From Vibrio ponticus (GTDB taxonomy: Bacteria > Pseudomonadota > Gammaproteobacteria > Enterobacterales > Vibrionaceae), in assembly GCF_009938225.1 (NCBI RefSeq), contig NZ_AP019657.1, positions 248,001 to 312,000 of the forward strand: a stretch of DNA of 64,000 nucleotides, in the 5' to 3' direction. Shown piece by piece: positions 60,605 to 64,000 of the stretch; position 1 is the first letter of the stretch; the number at the start of each line of letters is the position of its first letter. The translations under genes were made by a program, and so were the position numbers. The notes under the pieces are model-generated. The model saw only the letters and a list, made by a program, of their open reading frames with translations. It had not been told where the DNA came from and did no database searches.

Positions 60605-62152
60605 ATGGTTAAGAATGTTGGCGAAAAAGCCTTTTTCGATACGCTCTGGGATTCAGCAGTAGCACTACGTGGTGCGTTGCAACCATCAGAATACAAGCAC
60701 CCAGTGCTAGGCTTACTGTTCATTAAATACGTAAGTGATTCATTCACTGAGCTTCAAGTAAACCTAAAAGAATGGGTTGCAGACGAAAACCATGATTACT
60801 ACGGAATGGACATTAACGATCCAGACCTATACGAAGCTGAAAACGTATTCTGGGTTCCAGAAGAAGCTCGTTGGGATTTCCTTGTAGGATCCGCAAAACA
60901 AACCAATATTGCGAAACTGCTAGATGAAGCAGTTAAAGCGATTGAAGACAACAACTCTCAATTGAAAGGCATGTTGTATCGTGGCTTTGGTTTGCTAAAA
61001 ATTCCATCATCGAAGTTGGGTGAGTTAATTGACTTGCTAGGTAAGTTGACCTTTAACTCGAAAGAACATCGCTCTGCTGACGTATTAGGTCAGGCGTATG
61101 AATTCTTTCTTGGTAAGTTCGCTTTGGCAGAGGGTGCCTCGGCTGGCGCTTTCTACACTCCAGAAAGTATTGTCTCGACTATCGTTGAAGTGATTGCACC
61201 AACTAAAGGGCAATTGTATGAGCCAGCTATTGGTTCTGGCGGTATGGTTGTGTGTTCTGAAAAGTTCATGGAACGCAACGGTGGTGAGCGCGGCGACATC
61301 AGTGTGTACGGCCAAGAATATACCCATACCACCTGGAAGATGGCAGCGATGAACTTGACCATTCGTGGTCTAGATTTTGACTTGGGTAAAGAGAATGCCG
61401 ATACGCTACTAAATGATCTACATAAAGACCTACGTGCTGATTACATCATGGCTAACCCTCCATTCAACCAAGAGAAATGGGGTGCAGCAAAAGTCGCAGG
61501 TGATGTTCGTTGGAAATGGGGACAACCATCAGATAGCAATGCCAACTACGCTTGGATCCAGCATATGCTTTACCACCTAAACGAAACAGGTCGTGCAGGT
61601 GTGGTAATGGCAAATGGTGCAATGACATCAACTGCTAACAACGAAGATGCGATCCGTAAAGCAATCATTGAAGATGACCTAGTTGAGTGTATGGTTGCTT
61701 TACCACCGAAGCTATTTATCAATACTCAAATTCCATCTTGTATCTTCTTTTTCAACAAGAATAAGAAGCGTAAAGGTGAAACTCTGTTCATCGATGCTCG
61801 TCATCTTGGTCGCTTAGAAAGCCGTGCTCAGCTTGTTTTTGATGAAGAGCACATCATGGAAATCGCTAACACCTACCATGCATGGGCTAAGACTGATTTT
61901 GCTGAGAAAGATAGCAAATACGTTGATATTGCAGGCTTCTGTAAGTCAGCCAAACTGGAAGATATTGAGAAAGCTGGATTTGTGCTATCCCCAGGTCGTT
62001 ACGTGGGTGCTGCGGAAGTTGAAGAAGATGAAGCTTCATACCAAGAAGATATGGCTATCCTAACTGGTCAACTATCTGAGCAGATTAATAAATCAGTTTT
62101 GCTTGATGATAAAATCAAGGCTTCGCTTGCGGAGGTTGGTTATGACATCTAA
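60605..62152 (+). CDS. hsdM: Type I restriction-modification methyltransferase HsdM
   Basis: HsdM methylates adenine at the target chosen by HsdS and is needed for restriction with HsdR. The 515-residue product (start ATG 60605, GAGA upstream; ATG 60590 is possible) has the N-terminal HsdM helical domain, the SAM-binding motif EPAIGSGGM (about 206-214; Glu in place of the usual Asp) and the catalytic ANPPFNQEKW (about 283). Its 3' end overlaps hsdS by 11 bp. Codon use resembles the host core genes and differs from the AT-rich recombinases upstream, suggesting a separate origin inside the island. Confidence 0.95.
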   Translation: MVKNVGEKAFFDTLWDSAVALRGALQPSEYKHPVLGLLFIKYVSDSFTELQVNLKEWVADENHDYYGMDINDPDLYEAENVFWVPEEARWDFLVGSAKQTNIAKLLDEAVKAIEDNNSQLKGMLYRGFGLLKIPSSKLGELIDLLGKLTFNSKEHRSADVLGQAYEFFLGKFALAEGASAGAFYTPESIVSTIVEVIAPTKGQLYEPAIGSGGMVVCSEKFMERNGGERGDISVYGQEYTHTTWKMAAMNLTIRGLDFDLGKENADTLLNDLHKDLRADYIMANPPFNQEKWGAAKVAGDVRWKWGQPSDSNANYAWIQHMLYHLNETGRAGVVMANGAMTSTANNEDAIRKAIIEDDLVECMVALPPKLFINTQIPSCIFFFNKNKKRKGETLFIDARHLGRLESRAQLVFDEEHIMEIANTYHAWAKTDFAEKDSKYVDIAGFCKSAKLEDIEKAGFVLSPGRYVGAAEVEEDEASYQEDMAILTGQLSEQINKSVLLDDKIKASLAEVGYDI

Positions 62153-63440
62153 GACAACATGTGTCGCCCTTGAAGATGCAGTTGAGGCTTTAATTGATTA
62201 CAGAGGAAAAACCCCTAAGAAAACGCTTTCGGGAGTTCCTTTGATTACAGCGAAAGTAATAAAAAATGGTGAGATACTAGAGCCAAACGAATTTATAGCT
62301 CCCGAAAACTATGACTCGTGGATGGTCAGGGGATTACCAAAAACTGGGGATGTCGTTCTAACTGTTGAAGCACCTCTTGGACAAGTTGCTCAACTTGAAG
62401 ATAGCTATGTAGCTCTAGCACAAAGAGTTGTAACGCTGAGAGGGAAGAAAGGCGTTTTAGATAATACTTATCTCAAATACTTGTTAATGTCATCCCAAAT
62501 GCAATCCGCCTTGGACGGTCGTTCCTCTGGTTCTACAGTGAAAGGTATCAAGCAAAGTGAGTTAAGGAAACTTGAGCTAGAGCTACCTGATATTAATGTT
62601 CAGGAAAAAATAGCGACTATTTTGGGTTCTCTAGACGGAAAAATCGCAATTAATAAGTCAATGAACCAAACCCTCGAAAAGATAGCTCAGCGCATCTTTA
62701 AGTCTTGGTTCATCGACTTCGATCCTGTTAGGGCGAACAAAGAAGGCGTGGCATTCGATGGTTTATCTCCACAGATCCAAGCTTTGTTCCCAAGCGAATT
62801 TGAAGAGTCTGAATTGGGGATGATTCCTAAAACTTGGGGAGTTTCATCACTTTCTGAGCGAGTGAACATTAACCCCAAAAGAACTCTTAAAAAAGGGATT
62901 GTGACTCATCATATTGATATGAAGGCATTACCTACCAGTTCAATGAGTATCAGTGAAGTTGCCGAGAAAGAGTTTAAATCAGGGACAAAGTTTCAAAACC
63001 ACGATACTTTACTTGCTCGAATCACGCCATGTTTAGAAAACGGAAAAACAGCATATGTAAACTGCATTCCAGAGAATGAGATAGCATGGGGATCCACTGA
63101 GTTTATTGTCATGAACCCAAAACTTAAATTCTTTCGAGAGTATGTATATTTGTTAGCTCGAACGGAAGAATTAAGGGCTTATGCAATTAAGAATATGACA
63201 GGGACTAGTGGAAGGCAACGAGTTAGTGGAGCGTTAGTTGGAGAGTATTTAATTGTCAATCCAAGTGATTCTATCGTTGAAGAGTTCCATCGCATTGCGG
63301 AGCCGCTTTTCTCTAAAATTGCTGAAAATACAAAAAGCACTGTTGTTCTAGAAAAAATTCGCGACCGCCTCCTACCAAAACTGATCTCAGGTCAGATCAC
63401 AGTTGGTGAGGCACAAAAGGAACTTGCAGAAGCAATCTAA
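62142..63440 (+). CDS. hsdS: Type I restriction-modification specificity subunit HsdS
   Basis: HsdS recognises the bipartite DNA target with two target-recognition domains (TRDs). I start at ATG 62142 (MTSKTTCVALEDAVEAL), which has GGAGG six bases upstream; 432 residues. TRD1 covers about 1-145, a conserved central helix with KIAINKSMNQTLEKIAQRIFKSWF about 175-210, TRD2 about 230-375, and a C-terminal conserved helix (LEKIRDRLLPKLISGQI). The two helices set the spacing of the target halves. The target sequence cannot be read from the protein. The TRDs are AT-richer than hsdM, as is common for exchangeable parts. Confidence 0.94.
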   Translation: MTSKTTCVALEDAVEALIDYRGKTPKKTLSGVPLITAKVIKNGEILEPNEFIAPENYDSWMVRGLPKTGDVVLTVEAPLGQVAQLEDSYVALAQRVVTLRGKKGVLDNTYLKYLLMSSQMQSALDGRSSGSTVKGIKQSELRKLELELPDINVQEKIATILGSLDGKIAINKSMNQTLEKIAQRIFKSWFIDFDPVRANKEGVAFDGLSPQIQALFPSEFEESELGMIPKTWGVSSLSERVNINPKRTLKKGIVTHHIDMKALPTSSMSISEVAEKEFKSGTKFQNHDTLLARITPCLENGKTAYVNCIPENEIAWGSTEFIVMNPKLKFFREYVYLLARTEELRAYAIKNMTGTSGRQRVSGALVGEYLIVNPSDSIVEEFHRIAEPLFSKIAENTKSTVVLEKIRDRLLPKLISGQITVGEAQKELAEAI

Positions 63441-63448
63441 AACAATCA

Positions 63449-63479
63449 AAGCCTAGCTCATTGAAAGAGCTGGGCTTTT
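63449..63479 (+). terminator. Hairpin between hsdS and hsdR
   Basis: Arms AGCCTAGCTC and GAGCTGGGCT (one mismatch) surround ATTGAAA and are followed by TTTTG. It could reduce read-through into hsdR so that methylation comes before restriction. Confidence 0.6.
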
Positions 63480-63518
63480 GAGTTTAATATCATAAAAACA
63501 ATAACTAAGAATAAAATT

Positions 63519-64000
63519 ATGAAAATAACTGAAGAAATGCTAGAAGACCATTGTATGGTCTGGTTTGGCAGTCTCGGCTACCAAACTCTTCATGGCGGAG
63601 ACCTGGAGCCAACGGGCAAGGCACCAGAACGCCAATCGCTTTCTGACGTGGTTTTAAAACCACGTCTCAAAAAGTCTTTGATGAAAATCAACCCTCACCT
63701 ACCTGAAGACTGTATCGATACCGCTATCGACACACTTCTTACTACCGTACCGTCAGTAGCTCATGCAAACCATACGTTTCATCGCCAACTGATTGATGGT
63801 ATTCAGGTAGAGTACGAAGACAGCGAAGGACATCCTAAAGGCGATAAAGTCTACCTAGTCGATTTTACGAATCAGAATAACGATTGGTTAGCATTGCGCC
63901 AGTTCTCCGTTGATGGTGTCACAAATGGTGAGAAAGACAATCGCCGCCCAGATATCGTTGTATTCCTGAATGGTCTTCCAATCTCGGTTCTTGAGCTTAA
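63519..64000 (+). CDS. hsdR: Type I restriction endonuclease subunit HsdR, 5' part
   Basis: HsdR is the ATP-driven translocase and nuclease of the type I complex. The frame (MKITEEMLEDHCMVWFGSLGY) is open to the window end, about 160 residues of a protein usually near 1000. It covers the N-terminal nuclease domain; the PD-(D/E)xK core is visible as RRPDIVVFLNGLPISVLELK (about 141-160), supplying Asp and the Glu-Leu-Lys triad. The helicase motor lies outside the window. ATG 63519 has no strong ribosome-binding site. Confidence 0.93.
   Translation, partial: MKITEEMLEDHCMVWFGSLGYQTLHGGDLEPTGKAPERQSLSDVVLKPRLKKSLMKINPHLPEDCIDTAIDTLLTTVPSVAHANHTFHRQLIDGIQVEYEDSEGHPKGDKVYLVDFTNQNNDWLALRQFSVDGVTNGEKDNRRPDIVVFLNGLPISVLEL

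Larger units (their letters stand above)
51776..64000 (+). mobile_element. Genomic island in radA with recombinase module and type I R-M cargo (right end outside window)
   Basis: The left boundary is where host radA stops matching. The first 8 kb is an AT-rich, same-strand block: a diverged full-length radA, three tyrosine recombinases and a coiled-coil gene, spaced 8-31 bp. Cargo follows: a MITE-like insertion, a divergent regulator-like gene and hsdM-hsdS-hsdR. The set resembles site-specific Tn554-type (TnpABC) and gamma-mobile-trio elements in having cooperating tyrosine recombinases and a small accessory protein. The right end must be sought beyond 64000 where the radA remainder resumes. 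Confidence 0.85.

Overview
The window is a stretch of a Vibrio chromosome. The evidence is the division/cell-wall cluster without ddl between murC and ftsQ, a DciA-type helicase loader next to secA, a GbpA chitin-binding secreted protein, and a deo-ytjB-serB-PilZ-radA gene order. Almost all of 1-51.7 kb is core chromosome. From about 51.78 kb to the window end lies a mobile island that has split the host radA gene.

Layout. 1-14.1 kb: the distal dcw cluster ftsI(3' end)-murE-murF-mraY-murD-ftsW-murG-murC-ftsQ-ftsA-ftsZ-lpxC, with tight spacing and many overlaps, covering peptidoglycan precursor synthesis, divisome assembly and the committed lipid A step. 14.1-24.3 kb: dciA (reverse), secA, a mutT-type Nudix gene, dapB and carAB. 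24.4-34.7 kb: a TSUP exporter and a convergent LysR regulator; gbpA behind a class I cyclic-di-GMP riboswitch; grcA behind two FNR boxes 53 bp apart; nfo, ung, a hemerythrin-domain protein, a 60-residue DUF3545-type protein, an AgcS sodium:amino-acid symporter, yaaA and small ORFs. 34.8-47.1 kb: a nucleoside uptake and salvage block made of a BMP-type ABC importer (reverse), yjjV, nupC and deoC-deoA-deoB-deoD. 47.3-51.6 kb: intergenic repeats, ytjB, serB and a large two-PilZ-domain protein.

The island (about 51.78 kb to beyond 64 kb). Host radA is cut after about codon 15. Directly downstream, in the same direction and clearly AT-richer, is a complete but diverged radA. Three large tyrosine-recombinase genes and a small coiled-coil gene follow with gaps of only 8-31 bp, so all five look like one operon. 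The outer two recombinases keep the full catalytic set; the middle one has lost at least the first arginine. The arrangement recalls Tn554 TnpABC and the 'gamma-mobile-trio' (GmtX/Y/Z) elements. The replacement radA as first operon gene is the most unusual point: the element seems to pay back the gene it breaks. Behind this module sit a 164-bp MITE-like insertion with a 10-bp flanking duplication, a divergent 54-residue ribbon-helix-helix-like gene with a 20-bp palindromic operator candidate, and a type I restriction-modification system (hsdM, hsdS, 5' part of hsdR). The right end of the island and the rest of host radA are outside the window.

Limits: everything was read by eye without database searches. 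Family assignments rest on recognised motifs; regulatory sites are sequence matches only.
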